Source of the DNA: Zhengitettix transpicula
Lineage: Eukaryota; Arthropoda; Insecta; Orthoptera; Tetrigidae
DNA length: 64,000 nt
Assembly: GCA_037074705.1 (NCBI GenBank)
Contig: CM073590.1
Location: 43,280,395-43,344,394, forward strand
Direction: 5' to 3'
This document shows, one piece after another, positions 21,723 to 32,281 of this stretch; position 1 is the stretch's first letter, and the number at the start of each line of letters is the position of its first letter. A program made the translations under genes and the position numbers. The notes under the pieces were generated by a model that was given only the letters and a program-made list of their open reading frames with translations, ran no database searches and had not been told where the DNA came from.

Positions 21723-22672
21723 GAAGAAAAAGTTCTCGGGTTTCCACCTGGGTAACAATGCGATAGAAAAGCGACGTTTCGACGGACAAATGCACTGCCG
21801 TTATCTTCTAGGCGAAGTGCCGGGACCAGGCAGCAGCGGTGACATCTAACTGGAGGTCCAGCCTCCTCTTCTAGTTGTCGGAGTTCCTTCCTCGTAGAAT
21901 CTGCTCCGCGATGACGGCATATATTATGTCTATAACATACTAATATTCTGTCATTACTAAAATGTCATTATTTGGGTAAAACATTCATACATAACAATTG
22001 TAAATGCCTTTACGGCATCCTAACTGTTCGATTCACACTCTCATTCATACACTCATTCATTCACACTTATACCGCTGCTGCTGTTGCAATTTCTTCGCCT
22101 TCCGCTACGTTTCTCGGCCGACGCTCTCCGTTCTTTCTAATTTTTTGGAGGGGAAAGGGGGGAATGAAAAATAAATAAGAGGGTAAATAAATATAAAAGT
22201 AAATAAGTATTTAAATTATTATTAACATATATGTATATATACAAATATAAATAGGGTTAAAAAGAATCCGAGAATGATTAATATATCACATTAACGTACA
22301 AGCTGTAGAAGGGCTCGTAGGTTTCCTAATAAATTAATATTTTAAAATGACAGGGCGATACTTACAGGAAGATCGACAAGGGTCGTTTCCTGTTTACCTT
22401 TTTTTCCGGGTCGTAGCAGCCTAGTGATGAGACCAGCTCGTTGCTAGACTCATGGGCCCTTCCATAGAACCTTACGGCATTTTCGACGATCCGCTCCCAC
22501 AGGTTGCTCATCCCTGCCAGGTCCCAGACTACGGCGTTGGAGGTCCGTGGCGGGAGGTGCAGCGCTCGCCGGAGGCACTTCCTCTCCAGGGCGAAGATCG
22601 TCTGCGAGCGCTTCTGCCTTTTCGGAGTGACTATACGCCGTGCCGTTTACTCCTGTGAGGTAGGGGATCCGA
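21723..22672 (-). repeat. Left inverted arm (Penelope tail, LINE 3' end, deleted LINE interior)
   Basis: 21723-22604 is the reverse complement of about 27753-28642. At about 22600 it jumps to the complement of 26426-26493 (to 22672). The junction shares CGTCT with both source positions, a 5-bp microhomology. Read inward it is Penelope tail, LINE 3' UTR, LINE C-terminal codons, then the LINE region around residue codons at 26430-26490. Confidence 0.85.
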
Positions 22673-24034
22673 TTGAGAAAGACGGGACTCTTCCCTTCCT
22701 AGATCTATTAATTAGGAAAAAACACGATGGGAAACTGGGTCATTCGGTGTATAGGAAGCCCACCCACACCGATTTGTATCTCCATGCGGAGAGCTTTCAC
22801 CATCCAGCACAGAAAAAAGCAGTATTGGCCACACTAAAACATAGAGCCAGGACCATATCTGACGTTGGAAGTCTCCCGCAGGAGTTAGAACACCTTAAGT
22901 CTGTATTATGGCTCAATGGATATACCAGAGAGCTCTGGCGGGGGCTACCTTTGGGGATGCTCTCACATCTCTCTGTTTTTTTTTGAACTAAGGTTCCCAC
23001 ATGCCGAGGCACCTCGGTCTGTTTTGAGAGATGTATGTTCCGGGGTCGCAGACCTTGGGCATACGGCAAGAGTTGTCCGCTATTCCTATTGGAATAGTCG
23101 GCCAGCTGCCTCCTAAACCGGTCGAGGCTTGGCGAGGGGTAAGCTGCGTCCCCACAGCAAACTCCTCTCCCGTCATCGGAAGGGCGTGGGACAAGTACCA
23201 AATGCCCGACCTACCCGATGCAGGTTTTTCTAGGGTTTTCCCTGCATTTCTTTAGGCGAATGCCGGGTAGGATCCTTAAACCATAGCCCGGGGGCCCTAG
23301 TTAACCCTTGGCTACCTTCCTCTACCCTTCCGCATCCCCCCTTTCTAATCCCTTCCTATGCTATTAAAGGGGAGTTGCCCAATGTGGATCACCCTTATGT
23401 AGCCTGTTGCCCTAAAAAAAATAATAATGCGACACAGATAAAGAGGGCTTTTACCCAGGAGAAAAAAGGGAAAACCGGGATTGAAGAAGAAAATTTCAAC
23501 GTTTCTGCCTTCCTTCCCTATGCTGGGGTCACGACCAACAGAATTGGGAGGATTCTTAACAAGAATAATATGAAGACGGTGTTTGTCCCGTAAGCCAAAT
23601 TAAGGCAAATGATTGGCACTATTAAGGATGAAATTGGACTTAGGACGCACGGAGTATATAGAATTCCCTGTAAGTGTGACAAGTCCTATATAGGACAAAC
23701 AATACGGACAGTAGAGAAGAGGTGTGTTGAACATACAAGATACCTTCGATTAAAACAACCCCACAAGTCCGCCATTGCGGAACATGCCTTAGAAACCAGA
23801 CACAACATCAACTTCGGTGGAACAAAAATACTAAGGCATGTAAGAGGTTATTGGGACAGTGTGCTCCAGGAAGGCATTGAAATTAGGATACATCCAAACC
23901 TCCTAAACCGAGACACGGGCTTCCAGTTGTCCAGAACATGGGACCCGGCCCAAAAAATGATTCGTGACAAGAGGCAGCCCCCTCCTCCGGGTGAAGGTTT
24001 GGCAAACAGGAAAGCGGAAAATAGCCGCGTCTGA
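22673..24034 (+). pseudogene. Penelope-like polyprotein: RT thumb and GIY-YIG endonuclease, truncated
   Basis: The frame from about 22673 encodes the end of a Penelope-family RT (PFLDLLIRKKHDG, HSVYRKPTHTDLYLHA, then FHHPAQKK). After LNGYT it is interrupted by an inserted repeat (about 22940-23412). It resumes with ATQIKRAFTQ, FLPYAGVTTNRIGRIL and, after a TAA at 23591-23593, the endonuclease: GVYRIPCKC and SYIGQT carry the GIY-YIG core, followed by an R...H pattern and a C-terminal catalytic-region remnant, ending at TGA 24032-24034. In intact elements these domains nick target DNA and prime reverse transcription. The RT fingers and palm are absent, so this copy is dead. Confidence 0.88.
22940..23412 (+). 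repeat. Unclassified 0.47-kb dispersed repeat inside the Penelope-like gene
   Basis: Related in inverse orientation to 58385-58800 and, for its right part, to 16413-16597. It contains AACTAAGGTTCCCACA, GTATGTTCCGGGGTC and TGCAGGTTTTTCTAGGG. It separates the RT thumb from the linker/GIY-YIG part. No coding frame is conserved among copies. No clear poly(A), inverted ends or RNA polymerase III boxes were seen. Confidence 0.8.
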
Positions 24035-24106
24035 TTGGCCCGATTTAAACATCACCTGATCGGCCCACCCCTCGGGCGCGAGGGGTACATATACTCTCGA
24101 AGTCAA

Positions 24107-24118
24107 TGGTCCCGGCAC
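24107..24118. repeat. Candidate target duplication of the Jockey-type LINE, left
   Basis: TGGTCCCGGCAC, identical to 28535-28546 and lying in the Penelope tail on both sides of the LINE. An alternative is that both are just copies of a Penelope tail motif. Confidence 0.5.
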
Positions 24119-25192
24119 GCGACCCCTCAGCCGCCGACCCCGCAGCCGCTGACGCCCCAGCTGCCGACACCGTCAACGAGCGACGAGTCTTTCGTCCCAG
24201 TGAAGAAGGTGGCCAAGCAGCCGAAACCACTGGTCAGGGAAGAAGTTGCTATCAGCAACAACTTCTCTGTCCTGGAAACGGCTGCTCTGCCCGAAGGAGA
24301 AGAGAAGAGGAAAACCGCAAATAAGGGTTTCAGTATCCCGCCCATTGTTGTAAAAGTCAATGGGAAATTTCATACTTTTACCCGAGTTATCGGGAAATTG
24401 TATCAGCACAAGCCTGAGATTAAGCTTGTTTCAGGTGGCGTCCGAATCAAGACGCTGTCATCGGAGGATTACGTCGCCGTATTCAACGAGTTGACAACTC
24501 GCAAGATGGAGTACCACACGCACTCCGCATTAAAGAAGATGAAGATGGTCGTCCGAGGACTCCCACTGGAGACCCCGACCGACGACATAAAGGAGGAGCT
24601 AAACGAGCTGGCCTTCGACGTGGAGTCGGTACATCGGCTGTCTTACCCGCGGACTAAGGAGCCGATGCCCCTATTTCTTCTGGTCGTCCAGAGCAAGCCA
24701 CAGAATGTGGCTTTGTATCAGCTCGACGCACTGTTTAACCTGCGTATTACGGTGGAGAAGCTCTGGGCTAGCCGCGGACCTCCACAATGCTTCAACTGCC
24801 AGCGATTTGGGCACGTGTCTGTGCATTGCACTCGTCGCCCGGTCTGCGTCCGTTGCGCCGGAGACAACCCGACGAGAGACTGCACAGTCCCAAAGACCGA
24901 GGACCGCGCTGAGCTTAAGTGTGGGAACTGCGGCCAGTCTGGGCATACCGCCAACTGGAAGGGATGCCCCAATTATAAATCGTACTTAAAAATGTTTCAG
25001 GAAAAGAAGAAACCTGTGACAGTGCCGGCCAAGAAAGTCAGCGAGAGCATCTCTTTCACTGACGTCCTCCGAGGAGGAAAGCAGAAGACTGCGGAGCCTA
25101 GGGAGGCCCGTCCACTTCCGCCTCCACCAGAGCTCCCTTCCGGGATGAGGAGCCGGCGCAGACCCCTGCACCGAGGCAGGAGCCCCAAGTGA
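24119..25192 (+). pseudogene. Jockey-type ORF1 (Gag-like, three zinc knuckles), 5'-truncated
   Basis: An open frame from 24035 to 25192, of which the part before about 24119 is Penelope tail read through. The LINE part has a proline/threonine-rich segment, the PPIVVKVNGKFHTF segment and PRE_C2HC-like region of insect LINE Gags, and then three knuckles: CFNCQRFGHVSVHC, a partial CVRCAGDNPTRDC, and CGNCGQSGHTANWKGC. A basic, proline-rich tail follows. Such proteins bind element RNA. The uninterrupted frame (about 358 codons) is the best preserved gene of this LINE, but it lacks its own start. Confidence 0.85.
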
Positions 25193-25351
25193 CGCTAGCC
25201 GCCGTTCACGAAATCATGGCCGATTTCCGCAAGTAAATGCAGGCCATGATCGCGCAAGTAACAATAATGGTTACGGAGATGTTTAGCCAGATGCTTCAAG
25301 CTATGATGGGGAAACCCACAGCCAACGGAGGACCAACTGCAGGGCCAACTT

Positions 25352-27994
25352 ATGGGTTTTAATATCCGTAAGTTGTGCTTCTGTATGTAGAATGCCAATG
25401 GCATTTTGAAACAGGCTGACGAATTCAGACAGTTCTTGACTAACCACAATGTCGACGTTTGTTCTGTTTCAGAAACCCACTTCAAGCCGGCAGTAGAAGT
25501 GGGAGTCGCGAACTACCACTGCTACCGCACGGATAGGCCCACCGCTGGACGAGGAACGGACATCTACGTCAAGAGGTGCATCCCGCACTACTTCCTTCCG
25601 CTGCCACCGACACCGAGCATCGAAGCGACGGGAGCCGTACTGCAGCTGCGCGACGGGGAGGTCCTCGTAGTCAGCGCCTACAATCCGCCGTCGCATCGGA
25701 TCGCCGCGGACGACGTCAAGTAGCTGCTCGCCCTGCGAAAGAAGGTCATCCTGATGGGCGACCTCAACGCCAAACAAATGCAATGGATCTCCCGAGTGCA
25801 ACAGAAGTGGTATCGCGTTACGGCGGGAGAGGAGTGCACGTTTGGTCCCCCAGAGGAACCAACTCACTACCCGCCCGGCGGACGAGCCCCAGACGTCCTA
25901 GACATTGCCGTAACAAAGGGAGTTACAGGTATCTGGGATTGCTATACGTTGCAAGCCCTGTCGTCTGATCATAATCCTGTCTTTTTCAGAATGAAAGCAG
26001 ATCTCGACCTCATTGAAGCGCCGAGAAACTACAAGAACGTCGACTGGGTGAAATTCAAGAAGGGACTCGCCGACTCCATCACAGAGGCCCCGCATCCAGA
26101 GGACACCGAGTCTGCAGTGGAGTTCATCTCGGAGATGACCGTCCACTGCGCCAACGAGACCTCCGCGCCCCGGCGACCCGTCGGGCAGAGGACGTCCGAC
26201 CTCCCCGGGAGCATCATGGACCTTATCCGGGAGAAGAACCGAGCCAGAAAGTGCTGGCAGAACACGCGGGATAAGTCGGCCAAAGCTTTGATGAATCGGC
26301 TGGTACGAGACATCAGAGCTGCGACCCAGCAGCACAGAGATGCGCTCTGGGAAGCACGGCTGATGAACCTTAGCGTGTCTGACGGCACTTTCTGGAAGGC
26401 CACGAGATCCTACGTAAAGAAGAGGATTCGGATCCCCTACCTCGTAGGAGTAAACGGCACGGCGTATAGTCACTCCGAAAAGGCAGAAGCGCTCGCAGAC
26501 GCCTTTGAAGGGAACTTTCGCCCTGTCGACAACCCAATAGACTTAGTGCAGGTCAAGTATGTGAACAATTACTTAAGAAACTATTTTTCCAGAAACAGGA
26601 AGAAGATGATGAAATCCCAGAGATTTCAACCGAGGATCTACGCAGCATCCTCCGCAAGCTGCCGGCCGACAAAGCGCCGGGATACGACGGGCTCCCCAAC
26701 GTCCTGCTGAGGAACTTCCCGCCGGAGGCCATCGAGTACGTCCGGAGGATATTCAACGCCCTGCTACGCCAGCGGAGATTCCCCCGCGCCTAGAGGCACG
26801 CCATCATCTGCGCCGTTCCGAAGCCGGGAAAGGACCGAAGGGAGCCGAGCAACTATCGGCCGATCTCCCTGCTGCCGACGCTTTCGAAAGTCTTCGAGAA
26901 GCTGTTTCTGGTAAGACTCCAGGTTGACCTCGATGATCTGAAACTAATCCCTTCCATTCAGTTTGGTTTCAGGAAAGGCCACGGCACGACGCAGCAGATC
27001 ATGAGGGTCGTCGAGAGAGCCTCTCTTGCCTTGAACAGGGGCCAGCACTGTGGTGTGGTGCTCCTTGATGTTGCGAAAAACTTCGACTCCGTCTGGCAGT
27101 CGGGGCTTATGTTCAAGTTGGCGCGGTCCGCCGTTCCAAGTTGCATCATAGGGCACTACCTTCAGATGCGAACCTTCTCAGTAAGGGTGGGCGAGGTTTT
27201 TTCATCAAGAAGGAGCATCCTGGCAGGCATTCCGCAGGGCAGCGTCCTCGGACCTGTCCTGTACAACTTGTTCACCGCGGACATCCCGAAGCCAGGAACT
27301 GGAGCAGACACCGCGCAGTACGCGGACGACACTGGAATCATCACGGCGTCGTGGGACGAGCACGTCGTGGGAAAGCGACTCAACGCAGGACTAGAGAAGA
27401 TTCAACGGTGGGCCACCAACTGGAGGGTGAAGATCAACGCGTCGAAGAGCCAGGCGCTGCTGATCACCCGACGTCGACCGGACAAGCCTGTTCTGCGGCC
27501 CTTTGGAGAAGTTATCCCGTGGACCACGAAAGCTAAGTATCTGGGTTAACCTTAGATACAAGGCTGACGTGGAAACACCACGTTAATGATATTAAAAAAA
27601 GGTAACAGCTAGGTTAATTGTCTTATATCCGATTTTTAATTCTAGTTCAAAGCTGTCACCAAGAGTGGGGCTCTCCATCTACATATCGCTCATCTGACCG
27701 ATCATGGAGTACGCCTCACCAGTATGGGCCTACGCTGCGGAGTCCCACATGGAGACGATCTTCGCCTTGGAGAGGAAGTGCCTCCGGCGAGCGCTGCATC
27801 TCCCGCCACGGACCTCCAACACCGTAGTCTGGGACCTGGCAGGGATGAGCAACCTATGGGAACGGATCCTTGAAAATTCCGTAAGGTTTTACGAGAGGGC
27901 CCGTGCGTCTGGCAATGAGCTGGTCTCATCGCTAGGCTGCTACGACCCCGAAAAAAAGGTAAATAGGAACCGACCCTTGTCGATCTTCCTGTAA
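25352..27994 (+). pseudogene. Jockey-type ORF2 (endonuclease and reverse transcriptase), broken
   Basis: From ATG 25352 the frame encodes an AP-type endonuclease: SETHF, a GDLNAK motif (about 25755) and SSDHNPV (about 25970). RT follows: KAPGYDGLPN, NYRPISLLP, GFRKGHGT, a palm with FDSVW, GIPQGSVLGP and QYADDT (about 27320), and a thumb ending with SPVWAYAAESH and ALERKCLRR. Breaks: TAG at 25388-25390, TAG at 25721-25723, a frameshift near 26565-26590, TAG at 26791-26793, a frameshift at about 27546 and further stops near 27600 and 27700. It would nick target DNA and copy the LINE RNA if intact. It ends at TAA 27992-27994. Confidence 0.88.
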
Positions 27995-28642
27995 GTATCG
28001 CCCTGTCATTTTAAAATATTAACTTATTAAGTAACTACGAGCCCCTTTACAGCTCGTACGTCAATGTGATATATTAACCATTCTCAGATTATTTTGAATC
28101 TTTCTTTTTATATATATACATATATTCATACATATATGCTAATATTAATTTAAATATTTATCTATTTTTATATATTTATTTTCTCTTATTTATTTCTCTT
28201 CCCCTCTTTCCCCTCCAAAAATTAGAAAGAACGGGGAGCGTCGGCCGAGAAACGTAGCGGAAGGCGAAGAACCACAACAGCAGCAGCGGTATAAGTGTGA
28301 ATGAATGAGTGTATGAATGAGAGTGTGAATCGAACAGTTAGGTAGCCGTAAAGGCAATTACAATTGTTATGTATGAATATTTTATCCAAATAATGACATT
28401 TTAGTAATGACAGAATATTAGTATGTTATAGGCATAATATATCTCGTCATCGTGGAGCAGATTCCACGAGGAAGGAAGTCCGACAACTAGAAGAGGAGGC
28501 TGGACCTCCAGTTAGATGTCACCGCTGCTGCTGCTGGTCCCGGCACTTCGCCTAGAAGATGACGGCAGTGCATTTGTCCGTCGAAACGTCGCGTTTCTAC
28601 AGCATTGTTACCCAGGAGGAAACCCGAGAACATTTTCTTCAA
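27753..28642 (+). repeat. Right inverted arm of the composite
   Basis: Pairs with 21723-22604 in reverse complement with frequent small differences and a length of 890 versus 884 bp. It covers the LINE C-terminus and 3' UTR, a TGAATGAATGAG-type minisatellite and the Penelope tail with GTCGAAACGTCGCG. Confidence 0.9.
28535..28546. repeat. Candidate target duplication of the Jockey-type LINE, right
   Basis: TGGTCCCGGCAC; see 24107-24118. Confidence 0.5.
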
Positions 28643-28672
28643 CAAATACACCGGGAAAGCCTTCGTTCTTTG

Positions 28673-28684
28673 ATATCGTGTATT
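28673..28684. repeat. 12-bp target duplication of the Penelope-like composite, right
   Basis: ATATCGTGTATT, identical to 21711-21722. Confidence 0.75.
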
Positions 28685-28876
28685 AATTGCTCAGTGTGAA
28701 TTATCTAGAAATATTGATCTTATTTTCGCATATCCGTTTAGAATAATTTATTTTAAAACATAACCCGCAAAATTCCTTCTCAAATGAGAAAGAGGAATGA
28801 CTGTCTTCCAATATGTTAATTCATGTCTATAAACCTGCCTGTCTCTTACAAGTTACTTTGTTACCGTCTTTTTCTG

Positions 28877-29015
28877 AACGTATAGGTCAGTGCCCTCTAC
28901 GTCTTACCCAGAAATACTGTTTCTAACTTTGCAGTACAAACACCCTTTCGGCATGGTTTTGCTTAGGAGTAGCCTACTACTAGACTGCTTCTAATAGATG
29001 ACCGTTTGGTTTCAA
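28877..29015 (+). repeat. Direct repeat flanking the composite, right copy
   Basis: Pairs with 21291-21425; the composite insertion lies between the two copies, so these were about 0.6 kb apart before it arrived. Confidence 0.8.
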
Positions 29016-29131
29016 GTCACCTTGTTACAATCCTTGAATGAAAGATGAAATGCAAAACGTTTTATACAAAGTGTTTCAGAATTCGTATTACCGACTGCTA
29101 GGGGTTGTAGATGGGACTTCTTAGATACAGT

Positions 29132-29328
29132 TTTGGAGACCGCGTGGGTGAGAAGAAAGAGACAACACGTGGTCGCTTGCACGAGAAGTTTATTAGGACG
29201 TCTGACCAGGCCGAGCGCAGCATACGAAGTTGGCCCCCTCTCTCCGGTGCCTCTCAGAGATTAACGGGAGAGGGGGAAGGCTGCGTTGCTGCGTCGACGT
29301 TAGTGTGAGCCATATCTTTGGCCCCACA
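29132..29328 (-). repeat. 3' LTR of the CsRn1-type element
   Basis: On the minus strand it starts TGTGGGG and is preceded by a G-rich polypurine tract (complement of 29329-29341). It holds an AATAAA on the minus strand (complement of TTTATT near 29189). It pairs with 33029-33226. Confidence 0.88.
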
Positions 29329-29443
29329 GTAGCCCCCCGCCGAGAGACGGAGTCAGGGATTGGCAACATAATACAATAAAGGATAAATAACAAACAAAAA
29401 TAAATAAATAAAATGTCATTATATACACGGCAGCATGCACACT

Positions 29444-32281
29444 TCAAGTGTTGTTCAATGTTCCGAGGGTCCCGGCTGGTCGAGTTGTCGGGGACTTGCG
29501 GTAGCGCTGCGGGGAAGGAGAATAACGGGCGGGCGCACGTATTCGGCGACCTGCCCGAGTTGCCCGGGTCCCATCGGGCTGTCGACCGATCTTGGAAGGA
29601 GGTATTGGGCGTTCCCGCGGTACCGGCTGCTGTGGTGTTGCGATGGGAGCAGGGCACGGTGGTGCGGCGGTCTCTGCCTCGGGCGCCGTAAAAGCCGGTT
29701 TCACCCTGTCTAGCGAAAACCGGACCTCGTTCCCTCGTATCCGCAGTACGCAGGTCTTGTCGTCCCTGCTGACGATTTGGTGGGGCCCCGTATATGGCGG
29801 CCGGAGCGGAGACCGCGCGGTGTCATCGCGAAGGAAGGCGTCTGAGCACGACTCAAATTCCTTAAACACGAACCCGGAGGGGCGTGTGTGCCGAGCCACT
29901 GGCTGGGGCTTGATCCGCTGTGTGACTTGGCGGATCCGGTCGACAAGTGAAGTCGGGTTGAGTCCGTTAGGTGGACTCCGTTCGGGGACGAAAAATTCCC
30001 CGGGTTAACCAAAGCGTTTCCCCGAATAGGAGCTCCACCGATGATGCCTGAAGATCCTCTTTGAAGGCGTTGCGTATGCCATGCATCAATATGGGAAGTG
30101 CCTCCAGCCACGATGCGTAAGTGTGGCACATCAGCGACGCCTTCAACTGCCGGTGGAAACTCTCCACTAGGCCGTTGACCTGCGGGTGGTACGGCGTCGT
30201 CCGTGATCTCTGCCATCCGCCGAACGCGCCCAGAGACACGAACAAGCGCGACTCGAACTGCCGGCCTTGGTCCGTAGTGATGACTTCGGGGCAGCCAAAA
30301 CAGGCGAACCAGCCTTGGAGAACAGCGTTGGCCACGCTGTCGGCGGTAATGTGCTCCATTGGGACCGCCTCTGGCCCCAGTAGCCCGAGGTTTACCGGGG
30401 TCGAGGTTGACGTGATGGCATCTACCCGGGAGAATGCGTCCGCGACGATGTTTTCTGTCCCGCTGATGTGGTGGCTGTCAGTTGTGAACTGGCCGTTGTA
30501 CATGAGGTGATTCCTCTGTACTGGCGGGAGGTTCTCGCTGTGCTGTAAGCAAATCGGCTTGTGGTCTGTGAAGATCACGGTGTGTTGTCCCTCTATCGCG
30601 TGCCGAAAGTGCCGAACCGCCAGGTAGACAGCAAGGAGCTCCCTGTAGTACGCCGGCCACTGCGACTGTCGTGGTGTTAACCGCTGGAGAAGAAACCCAG
30701 CGGCTGCTAGGTTTCGCCGACTCGCTGTTGCAGAGTGGCGCCAACTCCTCCTTTCGAGGCGTCAGTAAACAGCCCGACTTGAGCTGTAGGGTCGGGGTGG
30801 GCCAGCAGAGTGGCGTCTGCGAGCGATGCCTTACATCTCTCGAAGGCGGCAGTATATTCCGGGGTCCAGGGCACCCGCTGTGCGCCGCGGAGGCCAGACA
30901 AGGCTTCATGCAGCACGGCGTGGTGGGTTGCTGCGTAGGGGAGGAACCGCCTGTAGAAATTTACCATCCCCAGGAAACGGCGCAGACCCCGGGCATCGGT
31001 CGGCTGTTGGAACTGTTGGAGGGCGGTGATGCGCTCCGGGACAGCTTTCACCCCTGCTTCGGTGATATTGTAACCGAGAAAGGTTACCGCTGCTAGGCCG
31101 AAGACGGACTTCTCCATGTTCAGCACGATGCCGTTCTGAGCCAGGCGCTGGAAGACAGCACAGAGACGTTCTTCATGTTCTGCCGCCGACGAACTGTAAA
31201 CTAAAATGTCGTCAATGTAGGGGTAACAAAAATCCAAACCTTGTAAAATCTCGTCCATAAATCGCTGGAAGGTCTGGCCGGCGTTCCGCAAACCGAACGT
31301 CATGTACGGGAATTCGAACATCCCGAACGGGGTTGTTATAGCCATCTTAGGGATGTCTGCTGGGTTTACAGGAATTTGGGTGTAGGCCTTAACAAGGTCC
31401 AGTACGGAGAAAAGCTTGCTGTTTCTGAGACTCGCGGATAAATCCTGGACGTGCCACACCGGGTACCTGTCCGGGATAGTACACGCGTTGAGGGCGCGGT
31501 AGTCTCCGAACGGGCGCCACTCCCCGTCTTTTTTCATGGGGACATGGTGCAGTGGCGAGGCCCACGGACCCTTCGACCGCCGGGCAGTGCCGTCCTCCAG
31601 CATCGACTGGAACTCCGCGCGGGCGATCTGCAGTCGTTCCGGTGCCAGGCGACGGTGCCTGCGGTACACCGGGGGGCCTGGTGTCGGCCGTATGTGATGC
31701 ACGGTGCTGTGCTGGGTCTGCCGGGGTGCGCCGGCGGTGCGGGCGAGCTCGGGAAACTGGCCCAGTAGTTCCCGATACGCTGTGTCCGTCGTCAGCATTT
31801 TGACGCTGGGCTGTGGTGATCTGCGAGTAGTCACTGCAACGGCTTATCCGGAGATCCCATCGATTAGGAGCCCCTTGCTGCAGTCCGACAACAGGCTGTA
31901 GTGCGCCATAAAATCCGCGCCAATTATGGGCGACGCGACGTCGGCTATGACGAACCGCCACGTGAACCTACAGCGTAGTCCCAGATCCATCTACAAATGC
32001 AGGTAACCATAGGTGGCTATGCTGGTGGCGTTCGCCGCTTGTAGCCTGTAATTAGTCGCCGTGCGGTGGCTTTTGAGGAGGGCTCGGGGGAAACAGCACA
32101 GGTCGGAGTCGGTGTCGATCAGGAACGCGTGGCCACTTATTCGGTTCCTGATGATGAGGCGGTGTCGGGGTACGCGGCCAGCGGCTGCAATCGCTGGCCG
32201 CCCTGCTAGTTTCCCTGGGCGTAGCTGCACGGGGATTCGCACCGCTGGGCCCGACTTCCAAATCGGCGATGGTACCAGCAT
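29444..32281 (-). pseudogene. pol: Pol of the CsRn1-type element (protease, RT, RNase H, partial integrase)
   Basis: Minus strand. The protease motif that should read DTGSD is DTDSD (32102-32116). The frame is interrupted by TAG at 31991-31993, continues through IIGADFMAHYSLL, and meets TAA at 31844-31846. RT follows with FGDYRALN and YIDD (31208-31219), then TFLGY and [14 protein letters not shown]. RNase H begins at FTDASKGG; a TAG at 30707-30709 and a frameshift near 30690 precede its FTDHKPI part. Integrase retains TTDQGRQFES and the DX35E glutamate (NGLVESFH) but the zinc region and first catalytic Asp are gone: sequence jumps near 30390 from the post-RNase H linker to VPMEHITADSV. A final frameshift leads to a GPY/F-like segment (YTGPHQIV) and a stop at 29444. 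Confidence 0.88.

Larger units (their letters stand above)
24119..28534 (+). mobile_element. Jockey-type non-LTR retrotransposon, 5'-truncated and broken
   Basis: ORF1 (gag-like) then ORF2 (AP endonuclease and RT) in the usual LINE order, with no ORF1 start codon, so the 5' end is missing. The 3' UTR reaches 28534 if the TGGTCCCGGCAC repeats are its target duplication. Other 3' ends of the same family lie at 22440-22604 (inverted) and 47745-48097. Confidence 0.8.
21723..28672 (+). mobile_element. Penelope-like element composite carrying a Jockey-type LINE
   Basis: 7 kb between 12-bp direct repeats. In order: left arm 21723-22604, which is the inverted copy of 27753-28642; a 70-bp inverted LINE fragment joined to it; truncated Penelope RT; a 0.47-kb repeat; GIY-YIG endonuclease; Penelope tail; a Jockey-type LINE; and again Penelope tail. 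Inverted terminal segments and variable 5' truncation are known in Penelope-like elements. What is unusual is that both arms include LINE sequence, so the arms formed after the LINE had inserted. Confidence 0.75.

Noticed and set aside
22452..22986. A 160-codon frame running from the inverted LINE fragment into Penelope RT
   Set aside because: It is a chance read-through of a junction; only the part after about 22673 is Penelope coding.
24035..24118. The first 28 codons of the frame ending at 25192
   Set aside because: They are Penelope tail in frame with the LINE ORF1, not part of the LINE protein.
25898..26473. Long minus-strand frame (191 codons) opposite the LINE ORF2
   Set aside because: Antisense shadow of a GC-rich coding region with no domain resemblance.
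28550..28610. Hammerhead ribozyme in the Penelope tail (GAAGATGA...GTCGAAACG)
   Set aside because: Hammerhead motifs are known in Penelope-like elements, but the CTGATGA core is not present here and I could not fold the three stems by eye.
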